Assembly: GCA_013399015.1 (NCBI GenBank)
Contig: VWZX01005789.1
Coordinates: 1,373 to 65,372 of the forward strand
Length of the DNA stretch: 64,000 nucleotides
Source: Galbula dea
Lineage: Eukaryota > Chordata > Aves > Piciformes > Galbulidae
Reading direction: 5' to 3'
In this document: positions 1 through 13,489 of the stretch, piece by piece
Layout of the letters: each line of letters opens with the position of its first letter
Position numbering within the stretch: the first letter of the stretch is position 1
Position numbers and translations under genes: made by a program
The notes under the pieces: generated by a model
What the model saw: the letters and a program-made list of their open reading frames with translations, nothing else
The model's database searches: none
What the model was told of the DNA's origin: nothing

Positions 1-463
1 GGAACTGCTGGAAAGAGTCCAGACCAGAGCCACAATGATGATGAAGGGGCTGGAACATCTTCCTTATGAGGAAAGGCTGAGGGAGCTGGGTCTCTTTAGC
101 TTGGAGAAGAGGAGGCTAAGGGGTGACCTCATCTGTGCTTTTAAATATGTGAAGGGTGTGTGTCAGGAGGATGGGGTCAAGCTCTTCTCAGTGAAGCCCA
201 GTGGCAAGACAAAGGGCAGTGGTTGTGAACTAAGTATAGGCTGTTCTGTGTGAATACAAGAATTTTTTATTTCCCAGTTCAGGTGCCAGAGCACTGGAAC
301 AGACTGCCCAGAGAGGTTGTGGAGTCTCCTTCTATGGAGATATTCAAAACCTGTTTGGATGTGCTTCTGTGTGACCTGGTCTAGGGAATCCTGCTGTGGC
401 AGGGGGGTTGGACTGGATGATCTTTCAAGGTCTCTTCCAAATCCTAACATTCTGTGATTCTAT
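1..463 (+). mobile_element. CR1 LINE, 3' end (cut by window start)
   Basis: Covers the end of the reverse-transcriptase ORF ([20 protein letters not shown]) and the 3'UTR, ending in the ATTCTGTGATTCTATGA 8-bp-type repeat. Nearly the same subfamily as the copies at 25535 and 61045. The RT frame is broken. Confidence 0.93.
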
Positions 464-612
464 GACATCTTGGAAGCCAAACAGTCCTTATGCAGCTAGG
501 ATTTGAATGGATCACCTGAAAAATCAGATGCTTCAGGAACTGGCATTAAATAGTATGGCAAATATCAGAAAAAATAAATCAACACATAAATATATCCAAT
601 TCAGTTACCAGT

Positions 613-895
613 TGTCCTGGTTTCAGCTAGAACAGAACGAACTGTATTCAATTATTTTACTTTTCAGCTAAGCCCCTTCTAAGTGACTCAGCTTTCTAAA
701 GTTAACGGCAAGTTTTTTTGCAGATGGTGTCTGCTTCCAGCAGTAATAACGCTGGATGTTTAGAGTTACTACTAAGGATTGGTCTGATAAAAGGCTCTTG
801 CTCCTATGGAGACCAAGGTCACTGCTAAATCTTGTGTACAACATTGGGGGTACAGAAAGTGAAAGGCCATATTTGCAGGGAGAAGTAGACAAGAA
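613..895 (+). mobile_element. LTR, 5' part only (same family as 1930 and 55405)
   Basis: Opens TGTCCTGGTTTCAGCTAGAA and aligns by eye with the U3 of the 55405 LTR: a tttgcagaYRRTGYCTGCTTC block, then AAGGATTGGT, then GCAGGGAGAAG. Similarity is lost at about 890, so the 3' part (TATA, R, U5) is missing or diverged. Confidence 0.7.
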
Positions 896-1929
896 TCCTG
901 TTCTTTCTCCTTGTAAGAACTGGTCACTGAATGAATGTGCTTTGGTCTGAGTACGTCTGAACAGAGTAAGGGGCTGAGTAAGTCCCTTCAGTGACGAATG
1001 ATCAAAGCAAGATCAGCTTTTTGAAGTTAATTTTTGCAATTTGAACAAGTATATATATATATACACACACACACATATATATATATATATTTCCAGATAC
1101 TCAAAAGATTAATCCATATGTGCAGCTGCTGCAACTGTAAACATACCTGCCTTGGATCAGGCATCAGGTTCCATCATGGGTAGAGCAGATACACAACTCA
1201 ATGTCACAAGGGTGCCCTTCACAACACACTAATCTCCCTCCCCTAGGCCCACACCTACCCTTTTGCTTTGGTCTTGGGTCCCTCACAAGCTTCTCACAGC
1301 CAGTCCATTCAGCATGTACAGCAATTAGCTGTGGCTCAGAGGTCATGGTGCCATAAGCAAACAGCAAGAACTTCATTGCAACTAAGGAAGTCTAGGACAG
1401 TCTAGATTTGACTCAGTCCCCTCCTAAAGTAAAACTAGGATCTCCAACTCTAAGATACTAGAGCTGAAGACAGATGAACTGGACATTAGGTTTCAATGTT
1501 TAAGAGTGGAAGGTGGGGACTGAGATACAAATAAACCAATATTTCAGGGAGCAGTTTAATGTAGTCAGGGAAGTTTTCTCTTAAAGTCACAAGTTCAACA
1601 GGAAAACTAGCTTCCTAGGTATCCTAGAGGTCCAATTACACAGAAGAAAGTTTGAATGTCTTCAGAAGAAACCAGTTCACCCTACAAACAACTTGTTGAT
1701 AACAAGGCCCTAAATTTTTATGCATATACTTTTTTTATCTTCAATGGAATTCCCCTTGAAACACAAATATTGTGTAAAATATATTTGTGTAAAGCTGAAA
1801 TTAGCAAGAAGCTAACTGAATAGGCCATACCAAGCAGCACTCAAAATATGAAAATAAGAAGATCATCAAATGCTATACCTGCAGAGAGATTGCACACTTA
1901 TGGGGTGCCTTTGTTTCAATCTTAAGTAA
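896..1929. other. Noncoding, with (TA)n(CA)n microsatellite at 1050-1091
   Basis: No gene is seen. 1050-1091 is an alternating TA/CA/TA dinucleotide tract of about 42 bp. The rest is ordinary AT-rich DNA. Confidence 0.6.
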
Positions 1930-2653
1930 TGTAGAGGGTTAGGGCTGGACCAATCACTATCCAGTGACAGATGCTCTCCACTACCCCCTCTTACCTGTTA
2001 CCCACCAAGGGAAGAGAAGGGGAATAAGAGGGAGAGAAACTTGTGGACTGGAAAAAAAACCAACTAAAATGAAAATAGTAACAGTGGACGAAATATATAT
2101 GCAAATATATGCAGAACCAGCACCGAACCTAAACACCCCTTGACGGTAAAGTAATTACATCACCATCTCCACTGACACTGCAACAGGAAGCCTTCAGCTG
2201 CAGACAGGAATCAGACCTAGGAGGCTGGATCCTGGAGCTGGTTTCAGGAGCCAGAAAGAGAGAGAAAAACAAGAGCAGTGAAGGTGGGCCCTAAAAAGCA
2301 AGAAGAAGAGAGGGAAAGAGAGAAGAGGGAAATGACACTCAGCTTTATATTGACTATGACATGTATGGAATGAAATAGTTAGTTGTTCAGTTTAGGGTCA
2401 CCTGCCCTGTTTGCTCTACCCTGTAGCTGCAGCTTTTACTCTGCACCCCCCAATGTGAGACAAAAGATTCAGCAGTGGCCCTGGTTTACATACCAGTCCT
2501 TGGCAGTAAACCCAAATACTTAATCACTGCTGGAAACAGGCAGTGTTTGTAAAAACCACTGCCAGCTTCATAAATGCAGTTACTTAGAGGAGCTTCAGCT
2601 GGAAAGCAAAATCATTGAACAGAATCAGTTTTGTTCTAACCCAAACCAGGACA
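1930..2653 (-). mobile_element. Solo LTR of an endogenous retrovirus, intact ends and perfect 5-bp TSD
   Basis: On the minus strand it runs TGTCCTGGTTTGGGTTAGAA ... CCTCTACA (724 bp). The flanks carry AGTAA on both sides (1925-1929 and 2654-2658), a perfect target duplication. TATAAA lies at 2344-2349 (minus). It is homologous along its length with the LTR at 55405, for example CATAGTCRATATAAARCTG around the TATA box. No internal retroviral sequence adjoins, so it is a recombined solo LTR. The 5-bp duplication suits an ERVL-like class; class assignment is inferred. Confidence 0.88.
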
Positions 2654-5600
2654 AGTAAGCATTTGCCACGCAAAATGCAAAATGATTTCTTTTCATAGCA
2701 AAAAACCAATTGTACAGAGGGGTTTGCATCTTAAAACAAAAGGTCTCTTGAATCTGAATATTACAACAGTAATTTGAAAACTGTACATAAAATATTCATA
2801 TTTCTATAATATTTATTACTGTACTAAAAAAACCTCAGAACATTTAAAGATACATAAATTACAAAGAAAAAGTATTTAAATAGCAAAAATTCCACTGATT
2901 TCACTGAGGGCAGAGTTGAGTCAGAAGGTGAAAGGTCAATTCACATAGGGGTTCTACTTTCTTTTACATTACAAAAACATCACATATTAGTAGCATGAAT
3001 GAGAAGGTAACAAGATCTGTAAAATACAACATTATTTGACAGCAGTAGCAAAGTACTCAGGATTTTCATGTGTGTACTTCAAAGGGAATTTCTATTGTGA
3101 GCCCTCATTCCAAATCCACTAAAAAATGCAGAGCTATCCATAATATATTTGACCACAATTACCCCAGCAAAAAGACATAAAAGCCTATTGAAATCTGTAG
3201 GGGTGTATCACAGTTTTCATGGCACTGGCGGTTCTGCTGGCCTCCAAATTCTTTGGGTACAGTTGCAAGGGTAGTCATGACCATGGCTCATAGGTAGAGC
3301 AGGAGCAAGTCAGAAGTACACATTTTCTTCCACTGCTAAAGTTTAGCAACCTCTGCAAAGATTCAGAAGTATAGGAAGAACATTACAATGTTCCATTCCA
3401 GTGGAGAACAATGGGTTGAATTTACTGTACAAACGCCTTAACAAATCTCCTGCGGATGTAATCTGGAAGCTCAAGTATCAGTCATCATTTGTTTGAGCTA
3501 AACTGTATTGCATGAAACCATGCTTGAAAGTTGCTTACTGGAGCAAATTTAACATTGAGTTTAATAAACACAGGACAACTACCATGTCAGCTCCCAGCCT
3601 TTGGTTCAGAGTGTATAAAGTCAGTGAGATTATTGTCATGGTTCACTGGGTCCTGGGACTTGCCAAGATGTTCTTACTAGTAGGAACTGAAAAATTTCTT
3701 TGGTACACTCATCTCTTTTCAGGGAACATATAACTAGTCCCAATATTTCTAATACTGTTATCAGGAAAACCACAGCAGGTAGTGTACTCTCTCAGTGCCC
3801 TGTGCGGTCTCTCCAAGGAGTTTCTCTCTTCTAAGGGCCATATTTGCTCCCAAATACTTCTCTCACTACTAGTTATTTCTAGTTGCTTTCACACAGTCTA
3901 TGCAGTAAGCTTCTAGGTCTGTTAACAGCCCCAGAGAAACCCTGCAGCTCATACCACTAAAAGACTAACAAGTTTTGCATGTAACACTAGTGGTTTCAGA
4001 TGTCTACAGTTAATTTATTACCTACAGGAACCTGATTCTGTCCTGCTGAATGCAGTGTCTCTTGCTGAATATGGCTGCCACATCTGTGTATCTCCCCAGT
4101 CTACAAAGAATTAAAAAAATATTCCCATGCCAGTGACTTAGTAATCCAAATAAAGACACTCTGCATCTCTTGATCAAGTTGAAAAGTGGAGCTCTTCTCT
4201 CCTGACTGTACTTGTGCATAGACAAAGAATATAGCAATGCATATCTGCCCACCAAAAAAGTTGTTTTTTTTTAAATTAGGTAGAGGTATATTTGCAGACA
4301 GTGCTTGCAGGTGGATAGTAGAGTTATTGCCTACCTACTTCTTGAGCAGCTCCTCTTTTAAATAATACTTATCTAAATGTATGGATAGGAAGGCTCCAAT
4401 TCAAAATACAGTCTAAAGTTAGACCAAATAGTCACCTTTTTTCAACTTTATCTTTGCAAGGAGAATAAAAACAAGAGTAAAAGTTGATAATTACTGTTAC
4501 ACTTGCACTAGTCATAAAATGTACAAAAACTGCATTAGCATCAGTTACCAGGTGGGCAGCCCAGAAAACTCTTCGGAGCTCTCAGCATCCCAAAAGCCTT
4601 GCTTACTGAGAGCACAGAGAAATAATCCTCACTACACACCTATTTGGTGTGTTCTTTTATACTATTCTTGTTACTGAGCAGAATTCATTTGCAGTAATGT
4701 TCTGTTTCCATGGCTGCTGCACACGCACTTTGAAACAGCTGAAAGAGATTAAACAAGTTTTACCTGGTTTTATAGCTCATTTTCTTCTATGAGGTTATTC
4801 TGACTTTTAACTCATGTCATACAGTTTGAATTTCACATCCTCAATCTGCACTGGTAGTTGTCTAACTTCAAATGTATCTAAAGCACTTGTCTAACCAGGA
4901 ATGATCCTCAAATCTGGAGTCTGTATGACTGTATGAGGAATCAAATTTTACACCATGTCTAATTTGCATAAATAAAGATGAAATTCAGCAAATAAAAATT
5001 CTGCTTTGCACAAAAGGCAAGTCAGCTTCCTAGTTCCTTTTGTGAACAAATTAAGTAGTGCAGGAAAAACATGCATCATATACAACGGGTACTTCAAGTT
5101 TGTTAATCTTGCCAGCATCTAATCCCTATCCTGATTCTGTTACTAAAGCAATTAGCACTGTGGTTTTTAAAAAATATGCAACAATATTCAGTTTCTGATA
5201 CATCTGTCTTTATAGCTTCATCTTTTTTTTTACTAGTTCCTTGCCAAATTACTGTAAGGACTACTGCTTTTTATTGCTCTGGCTTTTTTAATCCCGTAAG
5301 AGCTAATAAGGACAGGATTTAAAGTTGCAGTTACCTTTGCTGCTGAACCTCCTTGCACATGAGAGACTCTAACATGACATAAGAACTACTTGCACTTTTA
5401 AGGGATTGCAGAATGAAGGCTTGGCTATACAGGGAAGAGCTGTGGAATAACCAAATGCAAAAAACATCAGAGATGCTAAGAAAGCACACTTCAAAAGCAT
5501 TCATTAGTAACTGCTCAGGAATAGTAAACTTACAACTTATTTGTAGGAGCAGCATTTTAAGATACCTGTGTTTTCTCCTTGCCACTTCCCCAGGTTAGCA

Positions 5601-8600
5601 GGTGGCTAAATCTTACTGCTTCAAGCGCTTTCTAAGTTAATGGTTTGACAAGTGCAAGAAGAGAAGATAAAATAATAAATCCGTTGCAGAACCTGTACTT
5701 CCAGAAGAGGCCAGCTTTCAAAATGACAAAGTAATCCCAGAGAAGCCACTTTTATTCTCACTTAGACTGGAACAGAAACAGTATAGCTAACCTTTTTAGC
5801 TATGCCAGGGTCTTTTTTGAGGACATAAGAGAAACTTGTCTTCCTGTAACTCTATGGTCTTCTTTACTTCCAGTCTGCCTCTGCAGTAACACTGAAGTGA
5901 CTCTAGATGCTCATGACTGTGGCTGGAAGGCAGTAGCTGTACACTCACCGTCAGCACTGCATATGCCACCAGTTTTACACATCAAACAGAAAGATCCATG
6001 GATTTTCTGGACTCTGCTCCAAGCATCAGATATAACCCCTTGACTTTCACAGTCACTTTCAAATCACACTGCTGCAGCTCTGGCTGTTCCTCTGGACTGA
6101 AAACACTGCAATGTTCCCATTTTTTTACACCTTCAACATGGCAGATAAATAAAAGTATTATTTTAAGACCTCAAGGTTGCAGGCAGTTTTTAATAATATG
6201 AAGCACTTCTAGAAGCCTTTATATTATGGCATTGATTTGGTTATACCATGTACCAAAATGCTTATGTGGGAGAACAGACTTTGATTTCTTATAACAAATT
6301 TGGTAAGATTCTTGTGCAAACCTGGAGTTGGTATTGAAAGATTCACTGCAGATTACACTGGTAAAGTATAGCTTATAAAATAAGGATATTTTCAAAACCT
6401 AAGGAATGACCATCTGAAAAGACAACTAATCTTCCACTGCTTATCTACATTAATTTTCTTGAAATTATATCAACTAGCCATTGCACAAGCATATTACAAT
6501 ATTTCCTTTGTTGTGGCTAGAAAAATAAACATTCATTAACAATAGCTTCTGTGCTTAGAATTTTGTGGATTTAACTTTTAGATCAATGCTTTCTTAGGCT
6601 TCTCTATGTAGAAGTTAGAAACACAGAACACATACAGGTTATAATATGGTATGGAGTACTGCATTCTTCTTTTACCTATGAGTAAGTTGAGTTAATTCTG
6701 TCACTCCTTCAGCTTTGCACTCAAGATGAGAACGTACTTATATAGAATCACTTAGAAGCAACAAAGTCACTCCCGTTCCCTCTGAGCTTTTCTTTTCTGT
6801 TTGTACTGCAAATTGGAAAAATAAGAAAAGTTATGTACAACATTCAACCTCTATTTTATGAATATGGTATCCTAAACCTCTGTGCTTTAGTATGGAAAAA
6901 ATAGGATGAGGTAACATGTACAAATACCCAATGTGATTTTTAAAACCTGTAACACCTTTAGTTTGATTTACTGATCCTGTATGTGTGAAAGCTTGACAGA
7001 TTCATCAGACTATTTTTTCCCAGTACTGAGAAATCCTGTTGGGTGCAAAGAGTCAATTTGTACGAAGTTCACCTCAACCTCCCAAAAGTGATTACTGTAC
7101 AATCAAAAGGAAAGGATTTCAAACAGAGTGTTGACTGGCTTTGTATTGCATAGAACAAATTCTGAAAATTGTCGGTACAGTTTTGAATAACACAGCCACA
7201 ATTTGAAGCTGATTTGCTTCATAATGAGGACGAACTGTGACTAAAAAAGCACTAAAGTACAGGCTATTTCAGCGAGCCTCCTCACAAGGAATGCATTAAC
7301 TCTCTCTGATTTGTACTAACTGTCAATACATATCCAGGATTTTATTTAAACCCCTACAGGTCTACATAAACTTGAGTCTTAGCTACTTGAAAGATAGTCT
7401 TTCTCCACTTAAGACTCAGGAAGTCGAAACTACTCGATATATCTAAGCCTGAATTTCCATGAGAAACAGATGTCTATGATGCTGGATACTGATGGCAAGC
7501 TTTAAGAGGTCTCCATACTTTTACAGTAGTTCACCATTATGCTGTGATATGTTTCAGTTAGGAATTATGGTGGGAATGCTTTTTTCCTACCTCTAATTTA
7601 TCAATATGCTGAATATGACAGACCTTACCTAGTTTCTTGGGAAGAAGGCTGACACACAGTACAGGCAAATATTTCTAACTTCAAGAAAATAAAATTATTT
7701 CATTTATATTTTGTGTTACCCTTCTTTACAAATTTAAGTAGAAGGTAAAGCTACTGAATTCCACAGATTATCAGACAATGAGTCAAACCAGAGAGGCTCA
7801 GAAATACACTAAAGACACTCCAAAACACCATAAAATAGACTAAAAACTATTTTAAAAAGCTTTTAAAAATACATTATGTGGGAAATTCCTTATGGCTAGA
7901 AGAACATAATGGTTTTTCTGATAGATATTCTGAGGTCCTTTGCCTTTTAATTCTTGGCTGTTCATCTTTCACCATTATATTTTAATTTCACCTGTTATTA
8001 AATATAATAAAATATGGGAAGACATTTACATTCCACTGTCTCCCATTTCAGCTTTGTGAATGTACTCTAGGATTCATGAAAACATACAGCTTTCTTATAT
8101 AACTGCATCAGAGCTTTAGAATCAAGTTCTATATTCTTCCAGCACTGGAAATCACTGATTTTAAATGCTGGAGAGAAGACACCCATGCAAACTATGGCAA
8201 ATGATCTTCAATGGAACAACACAACATAGAATAAATTACCTAAGTTGTGCATATATCATTAAATGACAAAGACTAACACGAACTTTCTCCATGCTATTAA
8301 AGAAATAATAAGCAGGAAAAAAATATTTATTTTGTCTGTGACTAGAACAGACTGAAAGGGAAATCCTCATCCAACTTAAACCAAAAGGATCCACATATCT
8401 TGTTGGATCTACAACTTCATTAAACACATTTTAAGTGGATACTGAACCACATGCAATGTGATCCTGTTTTGTCAGCTGGCTGAGTTTTATCCAATCATAT
8501 CTCCAGCTGACTGCTAACATGGAATTATACCTGCACAAATCAAATGAACCACACTAGCAGGAAGTCTGAATATAATTGCTTTCTTCACAGGGCCTACAGG

Positions 8601-10318
8601 CTCCTGTGTTTCTACAATTCAGTTAGTTTTCCCCCTCTTATTCTCCCCTGCCTGCAGCAGCATCTGCAGTACACACTGCTGCCTGTACAGCTCTGTCAAC
8701 GCATGCTCATGGTTTGTTAGTCTAGGCTTGAGTAAACCAGAACTCCTTGCAAGACTTCCTGCACATACACTGATATAAAATAGCTCTTAGATGATATTAC
8801 ACTAGCCTGGCATGGAGGTTTTTTATCAAATGTAAAGTTATGCATTGTGAAAAAAAGCTGTCAAATGAAGAAACTCGTGTTTTCACTGCTTTATAGTAAT
8901 CAAAATGGAGAACAGTGTGTGGCAATCTGATTACAAAAGTGGTTGGATGTGCACTTTAGGTGGGGTAGTCAGTTGCTCTTGATGTCAACAAAATCTCAAG
9001 GATTGTTGTGACAGAGCAATTAATGTTTTAATTCTGGGAATGCTAATAGCAATTGTGGTGATGCTTATAGGGTCAAAGTGACCACAGGTATTTTCAGGTA
9101 TATTAATTTGGATCTTCCAAGAACTCTCATCCTAATGAAACATTTCCTCCTGCCTCACAATAAATCAACCAAGAAATTGAAAAGATTCAGGCAAATTCAA
9201 TTACTTTAGCACAATCACACTGCTATTACAGCATATTTTGTATTCATTCAGTGGGTGTCTTGAAAGAGTCATTGTGGTCTGCTAGTCATTTGAAGACTGG
9301 GCTGTTTGGGTAATAGCCTAAAAACTTCAAAGCTTCTGGTCTTTGTTAAGAAACTCTTAATATCTATGTAAAATACAGGCAGTTCCAATCTCAATTAAAT
9401 GGCCAGCAATAGATAACACTAAAAAATACCATGCAAGACGTTCATCATTCATTATGTTATTTGATGTGCTCTCAAAGTACATGAAATTTCATGCTGACTG
9501 GGAGACTTAATGTATTTTCTGAGAATTTCTTCCAAGGTTTAATTCATATAAGGTCACAGTATCCTTTTTAGTGTCAGAAAGTAGAATTGACACAGTCTTC
9601 TTCAGTTTGGAGAAGAACTTTGAGAAACTAGTGATATAATCTACTAACTGATACACATTTAATAAGATTATTCCTTCAAAGGAGGCACTAAATTTAAATA
9701 CTAGTAAAGAAGAAGCTAATTTAATTTATTTCATTAAGAACCACAATCATTATCAGACATCTAAATAAAGTTTTGGAGTTTTGTTATTTTTGTTCAGTGT
9801 AATTAACATAATCATTGTGTTATCACCTAGAGAGTCTTTCCTTACAGGCGAAGAAAAAACAAAACAAAAAAACTAAAAAAAAAGAAAAAGGAACCAAAAA
9901 AATCCCACCAAAAAAATCAGAAAAAAACAACCCAAACAAACAAACAAGAAAATCCATTGTATATAATGAAAATAGGGAGATATATTCAATTTCAACACGT
10001 CTTTTGTTATGGCACTGCCCATAAAACTATTTTTTTTAATTAAAGCAAAATAGAAACACTCTTCTATCTATTCCTATGTTAGCAGAGAAACCAGAAGGTC
10101 AGTAGGAAAGAGTTAAAACTAACAGAGTGGATCAGTATAATTAAAACGTATTCATTGAGTATCTATTATTTCAAACCACACTTTCCCACTCAGAAGCATG
10201 AAGCCATGAATAAGTAACTCAGGCATACCATTTTAAATTCTGTAAGAGCTTATTCGAGAAGATGCTATAAAAGCTCTATGACTTCAAAAATTCAGATTCT
10301 TTTAAACATGGATAAATC
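2654..10318. other. Intergenic unique DNA, nothing recognised
   Basis: About 7.7 kb of AT-rich sequence with no exon, RNA gene or repeat family that I can recognise. 9850-9950 is an A-rich low-complexity tract that gives a lysine-rich spurious ORF. In mammals the next gene on this side is FRMD3, at some distance. Confidence 0.6.
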
Positions 10319-10361
10319 TAGAATCATAGGCTGCCCTGAGTTGGAAGGGACCCACAAGGAT

Positions 10362-10635
10362 AATGGATTTACAAGGGTAATGGATTTAAATTAGGGAAGA
10401 GTAGGTTTAGATTAGATATCAGGAAAAAGTTCCTTACCATGAGGGTAGTGGAACATTGGAACAGGTTGCTCAGGGAGGTGGTTGAGGCCCCGTCCCTGGA
10501 GGTGTTCAAGGTGAGGCTGGACAGGGTGCTCGGCAACCTGATTTAGTTGGAGATGTGCCTACACACTGTAGGGGGGTTGGACTAGATGACCTCTAAGGTC
10601 CCTTCCAACCCTGATAATTCTATGAATTCTATGAT
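10362..10635 (+). mobile_element. CR1 LINE 3' fragment nested in another CR1
   Basis: Plus-strand CR1 3'UTR, with GGAACAGGTTGCTCAGGGAGG, GGGTTGGACTAGATGACCTC and a final ATTCTATGAATTCTATGAT. It lies exactly between two contiguous parts of the minus-strand CR1, so it inserted later. Confidence 0.9.
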
Positions 10636-10820
10636 CAAGGCCAACTCCTATCAATAGACAGAACACTCCAAAAAGTCACACCATGCACCTAAGAGCATTG
10701 TCCAGATGCTTCTTGAACTCTGTTAGTCTTGGTGATGTGACTACTTTCCTGGGGAGCCAGCTGCAATGCTTCACCATCCTCTGAGTGAAGAACTTTTTAC
10801 GAATATCTAACCTAAACCAA

Positions 10821-11454
10821 TGTCCCGGTGCAATTAACAGACATGGGGAAGATTTGAGTGAGATCCTGAGAGCGAAATTAAGACATAAACAAGGTTAGAA
10901 GCCGCTAACCAATCGGAGTTTTATTGACAATACAAGAACAGAGAAAATTGAAGAAATAGAAAAGGAGGATTTGAAGGAAAAGAGAAGGAAATTAAGCAAG
11001 CAAGAGGGCAGCAAGGATAATCACCACCAGAGGCATCCTATTGGTCCTTAGTCTTCTTCTCCAGTGGTAGATGTGCATACATGCACTGTCCCACAGTCCC
11101 TTCATGTGGGGGCTTCCCATAATATCCCTGAAGTGAGGTGATTGTTTTAGAGAAGCTACACATAAAGTCAGTGGCAAGCTCTAACACAAATATTTCTCCA
11201 AAAGGTTCATGAGTAAGGGCCTTCTGGATGCTTCAGATGAATGCCCCTGTGACCTATGTGGTGTACTTGATGCATGTGGAACCAATATGGCAGTTTACAG
11301 TTCTGCCCTGCCCTGGGTTCACATGGGCAACTGTTCACCTGTCAGCTGTCTTTGCTCTTTCGTAATTGCAACAGTTCTACTTTCAGTCAAACACCATGCA
11401 AGAAAGCTTTGAGGCATACTTTGAGACAGCTTGTCAAAAGTACAGTCCCTGACA
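10821..11454 (-). mobile_element. Probable solo LTR nested in CR1
   Basis: A 634-bp non-CR1 block interrupts the minus CR1 between CTAACCTAAACC and ACCTCCTCTGGCACAG. On the minus strand it begins TGTCAGGGACTG and ends CACCGGGACA, giving the TGTC...GACA inverted ends of LTRs. An AATAAA sits at 10920-10925 (minus), about 100 nt from the 3' end, where an R region would be. The target duplication is short or degraded (ACC). It is a different family from the other LTRs here. Confidence 0.65.
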
Positions 11455-12483
11455 ACCTCCTCTGGCACAGCTTCATGCCATTCCCTCAGGTCCTGTCACT
11501 GGTCACTACATAGAAGAGATCAGCTTCTGTGCCTCCACTTCCCCTTGTTAGGAAGTTACAGACCATGATGAGGTCTCCCCTCAGCCTCCTCTTCTCCAGG
11601 CTGAACAAACCAAGTGACTTCACACATTCCTCATATGGCTTCTTCTCTAGACCCTTCACTGTCTTTGCAGCACTCCTTTGGACACTCAAGAGTGGCTTTA
11701 CATCCTTTTCATATTGTAGTGCCCCAAACAGCACACAACACTTGAGGTGAGGCTGCACCAGCGCAGAGTGAAAGGCTATCACCTCTCTTGACCAGCTAGC
11801 AAAACAGTGCTTGATGCACCCCAGGACATGGTTCCCCCTCTTGGCTGCCAGGGCACACTGCTGACTTTTATTCAACCTGCTGTCAATGAGAATCTTCAGT
11901 TCCCTCTCAGTCTGTACACTCATCCAGGGTTGCCTCATTTCAGGTATAAAATCCAGAACTTACCCTTTTTAAACTTCATACTGTTGGTGATTGCCTAACC
12001 CTCTAGTCTGTCTGTATCCCCCTGCAGGGTCCCTCTGCCTTCAAGGGAGCCAACGTCAAAGAGTTATGACTGTACACTAAACATTACATCAACATATTTA
12101 GAATTAGCACTACTGCCTATTCTGGAAGAAGCTGGTGCCTGTAACTTACTTACGAATATACTTACTAGGCACTACTTCATTACTGTGGCCTTTAAAGCAT
12201 TAGCCACTGACTCCCACAGCTAAAACACCAACAGGTAAGAGCTTGGACTGGCATTCCCAGACATTGTGCTGTTTAAATTGAAGTGCCAATTCAGACCGAT
12301 CAGCCAAAGTCCATAAATCCCTACCATGCCCATTGTACATGGGCAAAGTAGTTTGCCTCTCATGTAGGGTGTGTGGCACTCATGGTCTGTGCAAGCGTGA
12401 CAAACACAGTGTCTACATGCAGTATGTAACTTGCTGTGCATACTCATGCCATCAGTCAAGAATGTGAGCTGCAAGACTGTGAC

Positions 12484-13285
12484 ATAGAATCATTATGGCT
12501 GGAAGAGACCTCCGAGATCACTAAGTCCAACTGTTAACCTAACACTGCCATGCTCACCACTAAACCATGCCCCCAGATGTCACATCTACACATTTTTTGA
12601 ACATTCCCAATGACGGTGATTCCACCACTTCCCTGGGCAGCCTGTTCCAACATTTGATAACCCCCCCTTGGTTAAGAATTTTTTCCTATCCAACCTAAAC
12701 TTCCTCTGGTGCAACCTGACACCATTATCTCTTGTCCTATCACTTGTTACTTGGAGAAGAGACTGACCACCTCGCTACAACCTCCTTTCATGTAGTTGTA
12801 GAGAATGATAAGGTCCTCCCTCAGTTTCCAGCCACTCCGTGCAAGACTTGTGTTCGAGACCCTTCACTGCCTCTGTTGCCCTTCTCCGGACATCGCTTCC
12901 CTGGGCCTGATAGCCACACTATTTCTGATACAAGCCAGGATGCTGTTAGCCTTCTCGGCCAGCTGGGCACACTGCTGGCTAGTATTTAGGTGGCTGTTAC
13001 CAGCACCCCCTGGTGCTTTTCCACCACGCAGCTTTCCAGCCACTCTGTCCCAAGCCTGTAGTATTGCATGGGGTTATTGTGACCACAGACAAGACTTGGC
13101 ACTTGGCCTTGCTGAACCTCAGTTGTCCTCAGCCCTTCTACCCAGTCTGTCTAGATCCCTCTGCAGAGTCTTCCTATCCTCAATCGCATCAACACTTCCA
13201 TCCAGCTCGGTCTCATCTGCAAATTTACTGAGGGTGCTCCCAATCTCCTCATCCAGACCATCAATAAAAATACTAAAAAGAAGAC
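12484..13285 (-). mobile_element. CR1 LINE, minus-strand 3' portion
   Basis: Starts with the reversed tail AGAATCATTATGGCTGGAAG, passes the CCACTTCCCTGGGCAGCCTG block and reaches the RT-coding part ending near CACCAGACCATCAATAAAAA. Many frame breaks show it is old. Confidence 0.88.
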
Positions 13286-13489
13286 ACTTCCACAGTTTAA
13301 AAACGTGACTTGATTAATCCTTAAAAAAAACCCACTAAAGCAGAGCTAATCACAACATGGCTAATCGGTTAATAACCACCCTTCAAGGATAAAGCAGTGC
13401 CCAACAGGCAGGCATGCAGGTGACAAGGCGCATGGCAGCTAACACTGCTGTTACCTCCCGTGTTACCGAGGCTGCACACGGCGAAGGCA

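Larger units (their letters stand above)
10319..12058 (-). mobile_element. CR1 LINE, minus strand, split in three by later insertions
   Basis: Three pieces of one CR1 (10319-10361, 10636-10820, 11455-12058) read in order from 3' end to RT. They start with the 3'UTR tail (gaatcatagg...TTGGAAGGGACCCACAAGGAT), continue with CCAACTCCTA..., and resume with CTCTGGCACAGCTTCATGCC.... The interruptions are a plus-strand CR1 and an LTR. The RT frame is decayed. Confidence 0.88.

Noticed and set aside
9815..10024. Lysine/asparagine-rich ORF of 69 codons
   Set aside because: It is the translation of an A-rich low-complexity tract, with no splice or homology support.
11486..11938. 150-codon minus-strand ORF as a host gene
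   Set aside because: The protein is the C-terminal part of a CR1 reverse transcriptase, so it belongs to the mobile element.
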